Source: Conchocele bisecta
Lineage: Eukaryota; Mollusca; Bivalvia; Lucinida; Thyasiridae
DNA: 64,000 bases
Direction of reading: 5' to 3'
Assembly (NCBI GenBank): GCA_029237695.1
Contig: CM055279.1
Span: 25,423,919 to 25,487,918 of the forward strand
How positions within the stretch are numbered: position 1 is the first letter of the stretch; each line of letters starts with the position of its first letter. Under the pieces are notes generated by a model, which worked only from the letters and a program-made list of their open reading frames with translations, did no database searches and was not told the origin of the DNA. Position numbers and translations under genes: made by a program. Of the stretch, positions 21,300-31,895 are shown piece by piece.

Positions 21300-21510
21300 A
21301 TGCAGGGAGTTCGGCACAGACTGATGTCGTCGCTAAAACGACAGACTTTTGGGCAAACATACAGAGACCACCAAATGCAGCTTAACAGGACGCGTTTGAT
21401 GCGCCATATTTCATCAAAATCCGTTACGTAATAAGGACACTATAAAAGAATGCGTACTTTGAATCGGTACTTGTTGTTGTTGTTAGTACGACGTGATCAT
21501 ACACCTTGTT
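21300..21510. mobile_element. D element, right half
   Basis: From GGGAGTTCGGCACAGACTGA through GACGCGTTTGATGCGCC to GTGATCATACACCTTG. The left half is missing. Confidence 0.65.
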
Positions 21511-21552
21511 ACTCCCTCCTATCACACCTTGATATGTATAGGTTATTTGATT

Positions 21553-21989
21553 TTTATCCCGTCAACACAGTGCGTATGTGCCGTGAAACACGGTGCCGTG
21601 AAACATTTTTGATATCCAGCCAATACAATTTTTGCATTTTACAGCCATTTGTAGGTGTTGACGGGATAAATAGAATAGTAGGTTAGTGCCGTGAATGGGA
21701 AAAAATATCTGGCGCGGCATGGAAACATGATGTGCTCGGCAGAGCCTCGCCCATCCCGTTTCCTGAGCCTTGCCAGATATTTGTTCCCATTCACGGCACT
21801 AACCTACTATTCTCTATCTATTTTCCTTATTTCTGAACCAAAGTATATGTTGTGACCACTCATTTGAACCGTCTCGGCGAGACGGTTCAAATGAGTGGTC
21901 ACAACATATACTTCTGATGAGAAATAAAGAAATTCTTGAGCCTTGTCGGATATTTTTTCCCATTCACGGCACTAACCTACTATTCTCTA
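21553..21989 (+). mobile_element. Helentron-like foldback element, family alpha (437 bp)
   Basis: Start TTTATCCCGTCAACAC, junction GTGTTGACGGGATAAATA, end CTATTCTCTA. The left flank AGGTTATTTGATT and right flank TTTATGTGG resemble the uninterrupted AGGTTATTTGATTTGTATG at about 60330, again pointing to insertion between T residues. Confidence 0.7.
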
Positions 21990-22013
21990 TTTATGTGGAT
22001 CAATCAATCATCA

Positions 22014-22333
22014 ACGTGCATGTTACCACAACAACAACAATGTCTGAACGTGTTGAAAGCACGCCCACTCCATTGTGCAATTTATTTGATAGTTTGCCTA
22101 ATATACAACGGATTTTAATGAAATATGGCGCAGCAAACGCGTCTTCGAGACCTGCATTATGTGGTTTCGGGACTTCGGCACATACTTATGTTGTTTTTGC
22201 CAAGAAAACAGGCATTCGTCGTGCTTCGGCTTTCATCTGTACAACTACATATACTATATACAAGTTCATATGATCTTTTGAGAATTATCGATATCCTATA
22301 CCGATGAAAGTCGAAACACGCCGAATGCCTGTG
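22014..22333. mobile_element. D element half fused to AGGCATTCG-armed MITE
   Basis: 22014-22205 is a left D half (ACAACAACAACAATG, GGCGCAGCAAACGCGTC). It is followed by an inverted pair GGCATTCGTCGTGCTTCGGC / CGAAACACGCCGAATGCC (22210-22333), related to the MITE at 5103-5330. Confidence 0.55.
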
Positions 22334-22500
22334 GAATGAGTGGCATATATCCACATACAAATCAAATAACCTTTGTATTATATACGTACATCATTCGCAA
22401 TTTATATGCGCTTTAAAAACTACACGTATACAAAATGTAAATAAAATGAACAAATTAGCGGCGATTTAGAAGGAACTATTTTGCGATGTGAACCGTAGTT
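22334..22500. repeat. dispersed flank repeat shared with 61151-61305
   Basis: Words CACATACAAATCAAATAA, TATATACGTACATCAT and GGAACTATTT are conserved in order at 61151-61305, where they also follow a D element. Confidence 0.55.
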
Positions 22501-22636
22501 CCGGCACTGACCAAAATGAGACGAGACTCACGAGACGTCAATATTGAAAAAATATTGACGTATTGCGTTGCATTGTGTCTCAATGTGAAACGAAAGTACG
22601 TATATAATAAAATAATAAAATCAGTTTCATCACTAA

Positions 22637-22905
22637 CTAGGTACACGTATATCTAATATCAAGAGACTGTTCGTTTTCAGCTAATGTTGTAGCAATAATC
22701 ACACCAGCAAGGCGAGTAAATGCAAATCGAACTGTGTGAGGTACAATAAACAAAATATATCTCCAAGTATTGTCAATTAACGCAATTGTCGTAAGGTCTC
22801 TTATCTCAGCCGGTGGCCCATCAACTGTCAAGGAGAAGAATTCACATAAGCTTTTACGAAGCTTGTTTTCTAATCCTTTTATCACTTGTCTTGTATACAT
22901 GTAAC
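22637..22905 (-). CDS. candidate exon of an unidentified membrane protein (second exon)
   Basis: A frame open over 89 codons follows a minus-strand acceptor (ATATAGCAG then GTTAC; exon would begin at 22905). It reads YMYTRQVIKGLENK, then AEIRDLTTIALIDNTW, and a hydrophobic run RYILFIVPHTVRFAFTRLAG that could be a membrane segment. The phase (two leftover bases at the start) matches a donor at 26710 of the candidate exon at 26694-27000. The in-frame stop is at 22637 and no clear donor precedes it. No family match is recognised; a chemoreceptor-like layout is only a guess. It could be a chance frame. Confidence 0.3.
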
Positions 22906-22979
22906 CTGCTATATATGAAATAAAATATTGTTTAAACTGAGGGACTGTGTCTCAGATGAGGTCTCAGATATCCAATATC

Positions 22980-23286
22980 TGTAGCCTATTTCATCAACAT
23001 TGCAAAGTATACTTTACTAGCAAAGTCTACTTTGAGGGAGAAATTTTCACTTTTAGGATAAATTTATTAATTTTTATTATACTGAATTTATTACATTATC
23101 ACAGCCAATTTGGCTGTGATAATGTAATAAATTCAGTATAATAAGTCTGCATACTTTTAATCATCAAATATATGCAGTTGTTAGTTTTATATGACATAAT
23201 GCATTTCAGGAAAAATAAATGATTTCTCCCTCAAAGTAGACTTTGCTAGTAAAGTATACTTTGCAATTTTGATGAAATCGGCTACT
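22980..23286. mobile_element. Pal-B MITE
   Basis: GTAGCCTATTTCATCAACAT at the left, GATGAAATCGGCTAC at the right, central TTGGCTGTGATAATGTAATA hairpin. Confidence 0.8.
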
Positions 23287-23288
23287 GA

Positions 23289-23427
23289 TATATAGAATAG
23301 TAGGTTAGTGCCGTGAATCGGAAAAATATCTGGCAAGGCTTAGGAAACGGGATGGGCGAGGCGAGCACATCCCGTTTCTGTGCAGCGCCAGATATTTTTC
23401 CCATTCACGGCACTAACCTACTATTCT
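23289..23427. mobile_element. alpha foldback hairpin alone
   Basis: Near-perfect palindrome AGAATAGTAGGTTAGTGCCG ... CGGCACTAACCTACTATTCT without the CCCGTCAACAC module. It directly precedes a full alpha copy. Confidence 0.7.
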
Positions 23428-23430
23428 ATT

Positions 23431-23878
23431 TTTATCCCGCCAACACAGCGAGTATGTGCCGTGAAACACGGTGCCGTGAAACATTTTTGATATTCTGTCA
23501 ATACGATCTAATCACTGCGTATGAATATGTGCGGTGGCTGTGATTTACTTTGTTTGCATTTTAAAGCCATTTGTAGGTGTTGACGGGATAAATAGAATAG
23601 TAGGTTAGTGCCGTGAATGGGAAAAATATCTGGCGCTGCACAGAAACGGGATGTGCTCGGCAGAGCCTCGCCCATTACATTCACGGCACTAACCTACTAT
23701 TCTCTATCTATTTTCCTTATTTCTGAACCAAAGTATATGTTGTGACCACTCATTTGAACCGTCTCGACGAGACGGCTCAAATGGTGGTCACTGCATATAC
23801 TTCTGATGAGAAATAAAGAAATTCTTGAGCCTTGCCGGATATTTTTTCCCATTCACGGCACTAACCTACTATTCTCTA
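23431..23878 (+). mobile_element. Helentron-like foldback element, family alpha
   Basis: Starts TTTATCCCGCCAACAC, junction GTGTTGACGGGATAAATA, shortened first foldback, second hairpin around GTCTCGACGAGAC, end CTATTCTCTA. Confidence 0.7.
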
Positions 23879-24052
23879 TGTATCAAAATAGCCGACAAGT
23901 ATTAAATAAATGTTTCCATTATTCACAAGTATAAGCCACGTATTATTTTCTGCAGATAAAAATAGTAGCGATGTGGCCTGTTCCGCAGTATTCACGTCGG
24001 TATGACAGACGTGTTTGATACGTAATACTAGTTTTGGCTAACTGAAACCAGA
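23879..24052. other. no feature recognised
   Basis: Short AT-rich interval between an alpha foldback and a D element. Confidence 0.4.
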
Positions 24053-24411
24053 CAAGGTGCATGATCACGTGGTTATAACAACAACAACAGTGGCTGTAAG
24101 TGTTGAAATCTTGCCCACAAGTAAGTATTATTTGATATTTTCCTTAATATGAAACGGATTTAGATGAAATATGGCGCAGCAAACAAAGTCTTCAGGAGCT
24201 GCATTTTGTCGTCCAGGGAGTTCGGCAATCGGAAATCGATTCTTCGCATAAATGACAGAATTTTGGGCCAAAGTACAGAGACCACCACATGCAGCTTAAC
24301 AAGACGCGTTTGATGCGCCATATTTCATCAAAATCCGTTACTTATAGATTCTGGAAGTTTCAGTACTTGTTGCTGTTGTTAGTACAATGTACCACGTGAT
24401 CATACACCTTG
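24053..24411. mobile_element. D element
   Basis: CAAGGTGCATGATCACGTGG to CCACGTGATCATACACCTTG, with the usual ATATGGCGCAGCAAAC and GCGTTTGATGCGCC inner words. Confidence 0.75.
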
Positions 24412-24418
24412 ATATATA

Positions 24419-24788
24419 AAGCCGTCTGTTGGGGCTGTGTAATCAAACATCCGCAATAGCTCAGTGGTAGAGCATCGGACTACGAATCGAAAGGTCCTGA
24501 ATTCCAATCCCGACACTGGCCGATTCGGCGTGTCCTTGGGCAAGACACCTTCGTGATAGCCTAGTCCTATCGGATGGGGACTAAATAGTCGGTCCCGACA
24601 TGCAAGGTCATCGAGCCAGTGCCGTCGTTAAATCAAAGCATTTACATTTGCTGTCAGTGCACAGATAGTGCACAGATACCTCACATAGCGATATACACTC
24701 AATGTGGCTGGTTGTATGATTGGAGCCGCGCTAGGTCGCCTTGGGGCGCCGTTTGGTAGTCTGGGCGCGGGTACCAACCCGGGACTCT
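24419..24788 (+). mobile_element. tRNA-derived SINE (tRNA-Arg-like head)
   Basis: The head at about 24451-24520 has an intact A box TAGCTCAGTGG (24457-24467) and an anticodon arm with loop CTACGAA (anticodon ACG, arginine). The B box is decayed (GAATTCCAATCC, 24499-24510, instead of GGTTCGANTCC). A tRNA-unrelated body follows with GCGTGTCCTTGGGCAAGACA, a word typical of metazoan SINE bodies. GATATATA occurs on both sides (24411-24418 and 24789-24796) and may be the target duplication, though it is low complexity. It is a retroposon, not a functional tRNA gene. Confidence 0.7.
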
Positions 24789-24946
24789 GATATATAGGCT
24801 AATTCCACTATACGATCGATTGCGTGTCAATAAAGTATGATTGCAAAGCTACTACGTTGTTCGTCTTAGAGAGGTTCCAGACAAGGTGAAACTCAGGTGA
24901 TGATCACAAGAACTACATTAAAAATAGATTATGTAGAATGCATGTA

Positions 24947-25215
24947 GAAGCGTCCTGGTGCCAATTCTAAAATATGACTAATTCCTAATTAGGAGGTAAT
25001 ACGTCCTAATTAGGAGATAATATCTCCTAATTAGGACTTATTATCTCCTAATTAGAAGATACTAATTAGGAGATACTAAGTCATAATTAGGAGATAGTAG
25101 TTAGTATCTCCTAATTATGACTTACTATCTCCTAATTAGGACTTCATATATCCCAATTATAGTATCTCCTAATTAGGAGATAAACATATTTTAGCAGTGG
25201 CACCAGGACGCTTCC
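24947..25215. mobile_element. CCTAATTAGG palindrome array with terminal repeats (type K)
   Basis: Ends AGAAGCGTCCTGGTGCCAAT and GTGGCACCAGGACGCTTCC bracket runs of TCCTAATTAGGAGATA in both orientations. The same tail occurs alone at 46820-46856. Confidence 0.75.
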
Positions 25216-25323
25216 ATATGAACCCACGTGTGGTGCAGCCTTATTACTGGATGCGATATTTATGGATGTGGTGGGGAAATAGGTTGTATGTCTTTTGAGT
25301 CTAGTGCGGACCACACCTGCTCT

Positions 25324-25530
25324 GGGGCCCGTTTCACTAAACTTCGTACGACTAAAATGTTCGTAAGTGCAAAATTATGATAGTCTGTAAATTTCACATT
25401 AACACTGTTTTCTTGTAAATAATTATTGGATTTACATTTATTGAGCATAGGCTGCATATGCAGCCTATGCTCAATAAATGTAAATCCATAAATAGAAAAT
25501 TACCGACGATCTTAAATTTGCACTTACGAA
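25324..25530. mobile_element. Pal-A MITE, right end lost
   Basis: GGGGCCCGTTTCACTAAAC start and central GCATAGGCTGCATATGCAGC palindrome. It stops after CACTTACGAACATA where an E element begins. Confidence 0.7.
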
Positions 25531-25548
25531 CATATTTTTTCCATAGAT

Positions 25549-25792
25549 GTAGCTGTCACTGGAGAAATGGTGCTTATGGGTTTTGCGAGAAGTGTAGATC
25601 CAGAACAGCTTAATTTATGCGGATGCAGGATCTGCACTGTTCCCATTCCGTCAATGAAACACACGCCATGCTTCTAACAAGCATAAGCTATTGTTATCAG
25701 GCTATATGAGTGTTATATTTGATCAGAACCTACACTGGTCACAAATGCCAGAAGTCCAATTTATTCCGTCACAGCCACAATTTAGACAGTAA
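25549..25792. mobile_element. E element
   Basis: GTCACTGGAGAAATGGTGCT at the left, inverted AGTGTAGATCCAGAACAG / GGATCTGCACTGTTC words, and CCGTCACAGCCAC at the right. Confidence 0.65.
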
Positions 25793-26093
25793 TTCACTTA
25801 TCTCATGACCATGACCATGTATTGCCTCATCAACAACGTCAATTACAGTGCGAGATAAAAGTAGATCTTCTGGACGCTTTCATAAATCCTCCATATATGA
25901 ATGGATAGGGCGGCCGTATATGTTGCCTTTGTCGATAAGTTACCAATTAAGTGGTAAATGTCATACGTAACTGTATATACATGTATAGGTATACATATAC
26001 CAAATAAGCCATAAGTTAACGTTTCCAGGGTTTAAAAGTAGTCCGGTAGAAAATAATCCCGTTGCTATTAGACATATGTACAGTTTGCTTGCA
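25793..26093. other. no feature recognised
   Basis: About 300 bp of AT-rich sequence without a supported gene or repeat. Confidence 0.4.
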
Positions 26094-26620
26094 GGGGCCC
26101 GTTTCGCTAAACTTCGTACGGCTAAAATGTTCGTAAGTGCAAACTTATGATAGTCTGTAAATTTCACACTAGCAATGTTTTCTTGTAAACAATTATGTTC
26201 GCTAAATGGTCACTAAATGGTCACTATTTAGCCTATGGTCACTAAATGTAAATTCATCAATTGAAATTTCCAGACGATCCTAAATTTGCACTTACGAACA
26301 TTTTAGTAATACGAAGTTTAGTGAAACGGGCCCCAGAACCGTATCAAGAGCTGTAGCGATATGGCTACCGTGTCACTGAACTTCGTACGATAAAACTGTT
26401 TAAACCAGGGGGCCGTTTCACTAAACTTCGTATGACTAAAATGTTCGTAAGTGCAAATCAAGAATCGTCTGAAAATTTCAATTGATGGATTTACATTCTC
26501 AATAAATGTAAATCCAATAATTGGTTACAAGAAAATATTGTTAATGTGAAATTTACAGACTATCATAATTTTTCACTTACTAACATTTTTGTCGTACGAA
26601 GTTTAGTGAAACGGCCCCCT
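26094..26620. mobile_element. two Pal-A MITEs
   Basis: Copies at 26094-26334 (GGGGCCCGTTTCGCTAAAC to AGTGAAACGGGCCCC) and 26407-26620 (GGGGGCCGTTTCACTAAAC to AGTGAAACGGCCCCC). The first has a variant centre with triplicated CACTAAATGGT. Confidence 0.75.
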
Positions 26621-26693
26621 GGATTTCTATGAATTATTTACGTGTTTCTCTAATGCTACCGTTTTGTAACGGACCCTCCGTTTCAGAATCATG

Positions 26694-27000
26694 TTATTTA
26701 GTTTTTACACCATTTCCATCCGCATATGTAATATAATTATTTAAAAGTTGCTTAACAATCACGCAAAGAGAGTGTATATGGTGAAATTTCATACCACTAG
26801 GGTAGTCACGCTGTAGGTTGCGTACAAATAGGTTACACAACATCCATATGAAAAATGAAAGTAATAGGTATGTAGAGAATGGCCAGAAATTGCATATTCT
26901 GGTTAAATTTAGTGTTTTCCAACCTACATACATCAGAGAAAATAGACCAATCCTTGTTACGATAATGTCTGAAATAACTTTAGCCTGCAGCACTCTATGA
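26694..27000 (-). CDS. candidate exon of an unidentified multi-pass membrane protein (first exon)
   Basis: An open frame of about 100 codons, bounded by in-frame stops at 27003 and 26694, has two strongly hydrophobic stretches: IGLFSLMYVG and PFSTYLLLSFFIWMLCNLF. A basic and polar loop follows (VRNLQRDYPSG...HHIHSLC), then IVKQLLNNYITY. Possible acceptor TGCTGCAG at about 26985 and donor AATG|GTGTAA at 26710. Joined to 22905-22637 the reading frame is kept (N-G-Y-M). A TM-loop-TM pattern with a long polar intracellular loop is seen in gustatory-receptor-like proteins, but no diagnostic motif is present. It could be chance. Confidence 0.3.
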
Positions 27001-27172
27001 CCTTAACATGTCTTAATGGAATCGTGTAACAACATCAAGGCCACGAAAATAGAAGATGGCTTTCAAAATGGCCGCCATTTATTGTGTATAGCTAGCAGTG
27101 TATACATTTGCTATTAAGTAGGCACTCTGTTGTCGGAAGGTGGTGAATCCACCGTAAGAGCATACACTACGA
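27001..27172. other. no feature recognised
   Basis: Contains AAGATGGC and AATGGCCGCCAT words common in molluscan dispersed repeats, but no clear boundaries. Confidence 0.35.
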
Positions 27173-27461
27173 TGGGGGCCGTACGATTAAAATGTTCTTA
27201 AGGGAAATTTTATGATTGTCTGGAATTTTCAGTGGATGGATTTTCATTTATTGAGCATAGGCTGCAGCCTATGCTCAATAAATGTAAATTCAACAATCGT
27301 TTGCAAGAAAACTTTGTTAATGTGAATTGCAGCCTATGCTCAATAAATGTAAATCCAACAATCGTTTGCAAGAAAACATTGTTAGTGTGAATTGACAGAA
27401 TACTATAAGTTTGCACTTACGAACAGTTTAGTCGTACGAAGTTTAGTGAAACGGCCCGCTG
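27173..27461. mobile_element. Pal-A MITE with duplicated centre
   Basis: The segment GCAGCCTATGCTCAATAAAT through AAGAAAACATTGTTA occurs twice in tandem (about 27262 and 27330). Ends are GGGGGCCG and GTGAAACGGCCCGC. Confidence 0.7.
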
Positions 27462-27469
27462 GTAACTGG

Positions 27470-27700
27470 TATTAGTACCTCCATTATCGCATCGCCGTTT
27501 TTCGCGGATATTGATTTCGAAAATCCGTCATATTTTCCGCAAATGACATGGTAAATTGACCAAACATGCAGAGCCCATGCGGAATTCGTTTCCGCATGAG
27601 CTCTGAATTTTTGGTCAATTTTCGACGTCATTTACGGAAAACATTGCATTTCTTCGAAATCAATATCGGCGGAAAAAGACGATGTGATAACGGGGGTAAT
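27470..27700. mobile_element. H element
   Basis: Inverted GTACCTCCATTATCGCATC / GATGTGATAACGGGGGTAAT ends and GATATTGATTTCGAAA / TTTCGAAATCAATATCGG inner words. The centre has CATGCGGAATTCGTTTCCGC. Confidence 0.7.
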
Positions 27701-28104
27701 TTCAGAACAAGGCTCACATTATATACATCGCTAAATGTTTACAATAACACAATATAGAAACACGATAATCCCAAAGTGCCACTGTTGCCCACAATTTGCA
27801 TACATAATTGATGACCCGTGTGCCACCACATGCTGACAAATAGCACGTGATTATATTCACCGACAGCGTCGATTCTGATCACAACCACTGGTGGAACACG
27901 CAGACCAGCTGGGACCCAACAAATGGCCCATTCGGAAAACGTTACCCCACCCACCCTTTTCTGTAACTAGTTCTGAATGTGTTAATAATTTAATATTTAT
28001 ATTTTACCAGCTAATTTAGATGACAATAACTACAGTAGTTATTTAAATAAATACTGAATATTTAACTGAACATACAGTTGAGCTGAAAATTAGGGAATGT
28101 TCAC
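27701..28104. other. no gene supported
   Basis: A minus-strand frame of 71 codons (27739-27954) with tryptophans and hydrophobic residues is present but shows no recognisable domain or confident splice sites. Confidence 0.35.
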
Positions 28105-28332
28105 GTGGTTTTGCGACCAGTGTAGATCCAGATCAGCCTGTGCAACAGCACATGCTGATCAGGATCTGCACTGTTCGCCATTTCATCAACGAAATATCCA
28201 CCACCCACATCCGCGAAAGAATAAATATCTATAGATCATTACCAAGCTTCAGGAGTGTGATACATGTATTTAAGCCGGTGCTAGATTGGTCACAAATGTC
28301 ATAAGCCCCATTTCCCCAGTTACACCCACAAA
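28105..28332. mobile_element. E element
   Basis: GTTTTGCGACCAGTGTAGAT, inverted GATCAGCCTGTG / CACATGCTGATC, and CATAAGCCCCATTTCCCCAG at the right. Confidence 0.7.
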
Positions 28333-28343
28333 CGTCTTCTTCC

Positions 28344-28610
28344 AGTAGCATATCTCACCAACATTGCAAAGTATACTTTTCTAGCAAAGTATACTTTGAA
28401 GGAGAAATTTTCAATTTAATGATAAATTTATTAATTTTTATTATACTGAATTTATTACATTATCACAGCCAAAATGGCTGTGATAATGTAATAAATTCAG
28501 TACAATAATTATGCATACTTTTAATCATCAAATATATGCAGTCGTTAGTTCTATATGAAATAATAAAGTATACTTTGCAATGTTCATGATGTTGGTAAAA
28601 TTGGCTACAG
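28344..28610. mobile_element. Pal-B MITE
   Basis: Central CAGCCAAAATGGCTGTGATA palindrome with the ends AGTAGCATATCTCACCAACA and GTAAAATTGGCTACAG. The right arm is partly deleted. Confidence 0.75.
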
Positions 28611-28633
28611 GACTTTCTGTGTAGAAAGGTACT

Positions 28634-28871
28634 TTAACCCTGAGACCGCTACTCACAACAATTGTCGCCTGTTGTTGCTTTTATATCTTGACTTATTTCT
28701 CAATAAAAAGATGATTTGACAGCACTTCAGAATCATTTCCAATGGTGCTGTCAAAGTGCCATGTTGTAAATTATTCTAAAGTGCTGTCAAACCATGTATT
28801 TGATGATAAAACTGGAAAATAGAAAATAAACCGCAGACGACAAGAAATTAAGATAGCGGAGTAAGGGTTAA
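28634..28871. mobile_element. TTAA-flanked (piggyBac-like) MITE
   Basis: TTAACCCTGAGACCGCTA at the left, GCGGAGTAAGGGTTAA at the right. The interior has CAGCACTTCAGAATCATTTC and its inverted partner, and the GCAGACGACAAG word shared with related elements. Confidence 0.55.
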
Positions 28872-29374
28872 ATATAGCAATTGCCGTAAGAGATGAGAGT
28901 CGGCCGTCGGTGACTGAATTAAATAGCCATGACTGGCCACTTACTGGGTGTGGGCGGAGACAAAACTGCATTATTCAAGTCACGTCTCTCTGGAGAGGCG
29001 GTGGATTAAGGGAATTTATCTCCTCACATTAAGGGCACCCGATGTCACCACGGTGTTTCTAAAATATTTAGGTTTAAAATTCCTATCAGTCCGTCGGACA
29101 TGTCCGTTAAAATTGCGCCGCCGGTCCGACGGTAAACCGGAAGTCGCCGGACCGAATGTCCGACTATAAAAAAAAGTATTTTATTTTTTATTCTAAGCTT
29201 CAATGAAATCACCTTAAATTGGTATCCGCTTTTGGTGCTCTCTAGCTATTCTTATATGACTGATATACTTAAAAAGCTCTTAAATATCGCACAAAGTCAA
29301 TTTCATTTTTTATAAAAAAAATTCGGACTGGTAAATTTTTGTCCGGTCTGGTAACAATTTAAAGTTACCAGACC
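28872..29374. repeat. GC-rich repeat with CGGTCCGACGG inverted words
   Basis: 29085-29160 is unusually G/C-rich for the window (TCAGTCCGTCGGACATGTCC, GCCGCCGGTCCGACGG, AAGTCGCCGGACCG). A small hairpin TCTGGTAAC / GTTACCAGA lies at 29346-29372. The plus-strand frame at 28948-29169 crosses it. A repeat is more likely than an exon. Confidence 0.35.
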
Positions 29375-29681
29375 AGTAGCCTATTTCACCAACATTGCAA
29401 AGTATGCTTTTCTAGCAAAGTATACTTTGAGGGATTAATCATTTATTTTTCCCGAAATGCATTATGTCATATAGAACTAACGACTGCATATATTTGTTGA
29501 TTAAAAGTATGCATAATTATTATACTGAATGTATTACATTATCACAGCCAAAATGGCTGTGATAATGTAATAAATTCAGTATAAAAATATGTAGCAAAGT
29601 TATGATAAAATTGAAAATTTCTCCCTCAAAGTATACTTTGCTAGATAAGTATACTTTGCAATGTTGGTGAAATAGGCTACT
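29375..29681. mobile_element. Pal-B MITE
   Basis: AGTAGCCTATTTCACCAACA to TGTTGGTGAAATAGGCTACT with the AGCCAAAATGGCT centre. Confidence 0.85.
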
Positions 29682-29736
29682 GATGTACTAACGTTTTGGC
29701 AGTTTGTTTCGCGGAGACTGTCCTAGTATGAGGTGG

Positions 29737-29945
29737 ATATTAATAATCGATCGATGACTCAATCAATCGACCGATCAACCATTCAATCAAACAATCAATA
29801 TATCACTATATAAAATCAATCGATCAATCAATCAACCATTCACTAAATCAATCAATAAATATATAAAAGCAATCAACCATGCGATCAATGAATAAATCAA
29901 TCATTAAATCAATTAATATATACAACCAATCAATCAATTAATCAA
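29737..29945. repeat. AATC-type simple repeat
   Basis: Imperfect (AATC)n and CAATCAATCGACC runs over about 210 bp. Confidence 0.8.
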
Positions 29946-29946
29946 A

Positions 29947-30080
29947 TGAAGCTCATGAAGACGCGTTTGCTGCGCCATATTTCATCAAAATCTGTTGCAT
30001 ATTAAGGAAAATATCAACTAATACTTACTCTGGAGTGGGCGACGTTGTTGTTGTTGTAACCACGTGTTCATGCACCTTGA
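29947..30080. mobile_element. D element, right half
   Basis: From AAGCTCATGAAGACGCGTTT through TTGCTGCGCCATATTTCATC to CCACGTGTTCATGCACCTTG. Confidence 0.7.
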
Positions 30081-30116
30081 GTCAGTACACATCAGCATGC
30101 ATATTTTGAGACACAC

Positions 30117-30704
30117 TGTGACTATAGTCTGTTTCACGAAAGCTGCCCAAATTTTACGCCCATATAAACAATTCGAAAACAATATTTTTTTCGATAATAT
30201 GGAATTAAAGGAAAATTTAAGAATGAGACTTCTTTTTATTTCGTGAAATTTGGTCAAATATTGGTTTTATTACGAAAAATTTATTTCTCTATGGGAATTT
30301 AACATGGGGGGGGGGGGGGGGGGGAAGTGGTAAGGAGTTGTGGGAGGAGTCAAAAAACGAAAAATTTTGGAAATTGACTCCGAAACCTGACTACAGTGTA
30401 GATAGCTTGGATATGATCTAACTAAGAAAACAAAAGTTAAATTTTAAAAATATGTCCAGTATTTCTGAAATTCAAAAAAATTTCCCCATGTTAAATCCCC
30501 AGGAGTGAAGATGTCTATGGGGATTTAACATGGGGAAATTTTATTTTCGCAATAAAATCAATAGTTGACCAAATTTCACGAAATAAAAAGAAGGCTCATT
30601 CTTAAATATTCCTTTAATTTAATATTATCGAAAAAAATATGGTTTTTGAATTGTTTATATGGACGTAACATTTGGGCAGCTTTCGTGAAACAGACTATAG
30701 TCAC
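30117..30704. mobile_element. O element, complete long inverted repeat
   Basis: Terminal inverted repeats TGACTATAGTCTGTTTCACG and CGTGAAACAGACTATAGTCA extend inward for over 150 bp (GCTGCCCAAATTTTACGCCC, ATATAAACAATTC, AGAATGAGACTTC). The middle holds a 19-G homopolymer (30306-30324) and CCCATGTTAAATCCCC pairs. It is non-coding. Confidence 0.75.
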
Positions 30705-30830
30705 ATTGAATTATATCACTACCAAAGATTGTACTATTACTGTATACATGTATATAGGTATAAATGTGTAGGTCTAATATAAAGGCGGAAACAGTCTAAA
30801 AGGAATATAAACAAAATCTGTAAGTCAATT

Positions 30831-31271
30831 AAAGGTACATGCCCACTCAGTAGGCACATGTTCTTTATAGGAATTAAATAAGTGTATAATTGTGTTACTG
30901 TTCCACCAGTTCTAAATATTACGAGTGCCCGCTATACACCATTACACCACGTATTGAGTGACATTATTACACGTTTTAGATCAGACGTAATTTGCCACAC
31001 TGATATCAGGGGCGATAACCGTGTTCCATTGAAATGTTAGCGGAGATTATTATTTATTCACTGTATTTTGTTTTGATGTGCAATGACCATACTTCATAAT
31101 ATATCGAAAATATTATATTTTCAGGTGACACACCGCGAGTCACTATCAGTAAAATAAATATTACTAAAGTATTATATATGTAATTTTTAGAACTGGTGGA
31201 ATAGTGTCACATTTATAAACTTATTTAATTCATATAAAGAAAAGTGTGTGCCTACTGAGTGGGCATGCACC
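30831..31271. mobile_element. C550 element
   Basis: AAAGGTACATGCCCACTCAG to GAGTGGGCATGCACCATT. It lacks part of the inner ATTTGCATATGA segment. Confidence 0.75.
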
Positions 31272-31498
31272 ATTGAGAAGATATATATTGTATATATGTC
31301 GAATGATGTGTGAATCATTCAGATATCTAGCGTGGTGAAAAGTGTACAGGAAATATAATATGGTAGCACGCTGTAGACACATGCCTTTGTAACGTGTTTC
31401 ACCATATCTATTAGTGGGTGATAGCTTTTACGCACTATGGTATCTCAGATAACAACTCAATGTGTGGTATAGTATTACAAACACAAACCGCGTATATA
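31272..31498. other. no feature recognised
   Basis: AT-rich spacer between a C550 and a D element. Confidence 0.4.
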
Positions 31499-31895
31499 CA
31501 AGGTGCATGATCACGTGGTTACAACAACAACAACGTCGCCCACTCCAAAGTAAGTGTTATTTGATATTTTCCTTAATATGAAACGGATTTTGATGAAATA
31601 TGACGCAGCAAACGCGTCTTCATGAGATGCATTTGGTGGTCCAGAGAGTTTCGCACAGACTTATGTCGTTTCTGCAAAGAATCGATGTCCGTGTCGGAGA
31701 CACGGAAATCGATTATTCGCAAAAACGACAGAAGTTTGGGCGAAAATACAGAGACCACCAAATGCAGCTTAACAAGACGCGTTTGATGCGCCATATTTCA
31801 TAAAAATCCGTTACGTAATAAGGACACTATAAAATAATACGTACTTTGAATCGGTACTTGTTGTTGTTGTTAGTACCACGTGATTATACACCTTG
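31499..31895. mobile_element. D element, near complete
   Basis: CAAGGTGCATGATCACGTGG to CCACGTGATTATACACCTTG. Centre hairpin CGTGTCGGAGACACGG. Overlapping frames on both strands come from the palindrome. Confidence 0.8.

Noticed and set aside
24451..24520. A functional tRNA-Arg gene
   Set aside because: The B box and T arm are decayed and the tRNA-like part is fused to a SINE body.
28948..29169. GC-rich plus-strand frame as an exon
   Set aside because: The G/C-rich part consists of inverted CGGTCCGACGG-type words and lacks splice sites, so a repeat is more likely.
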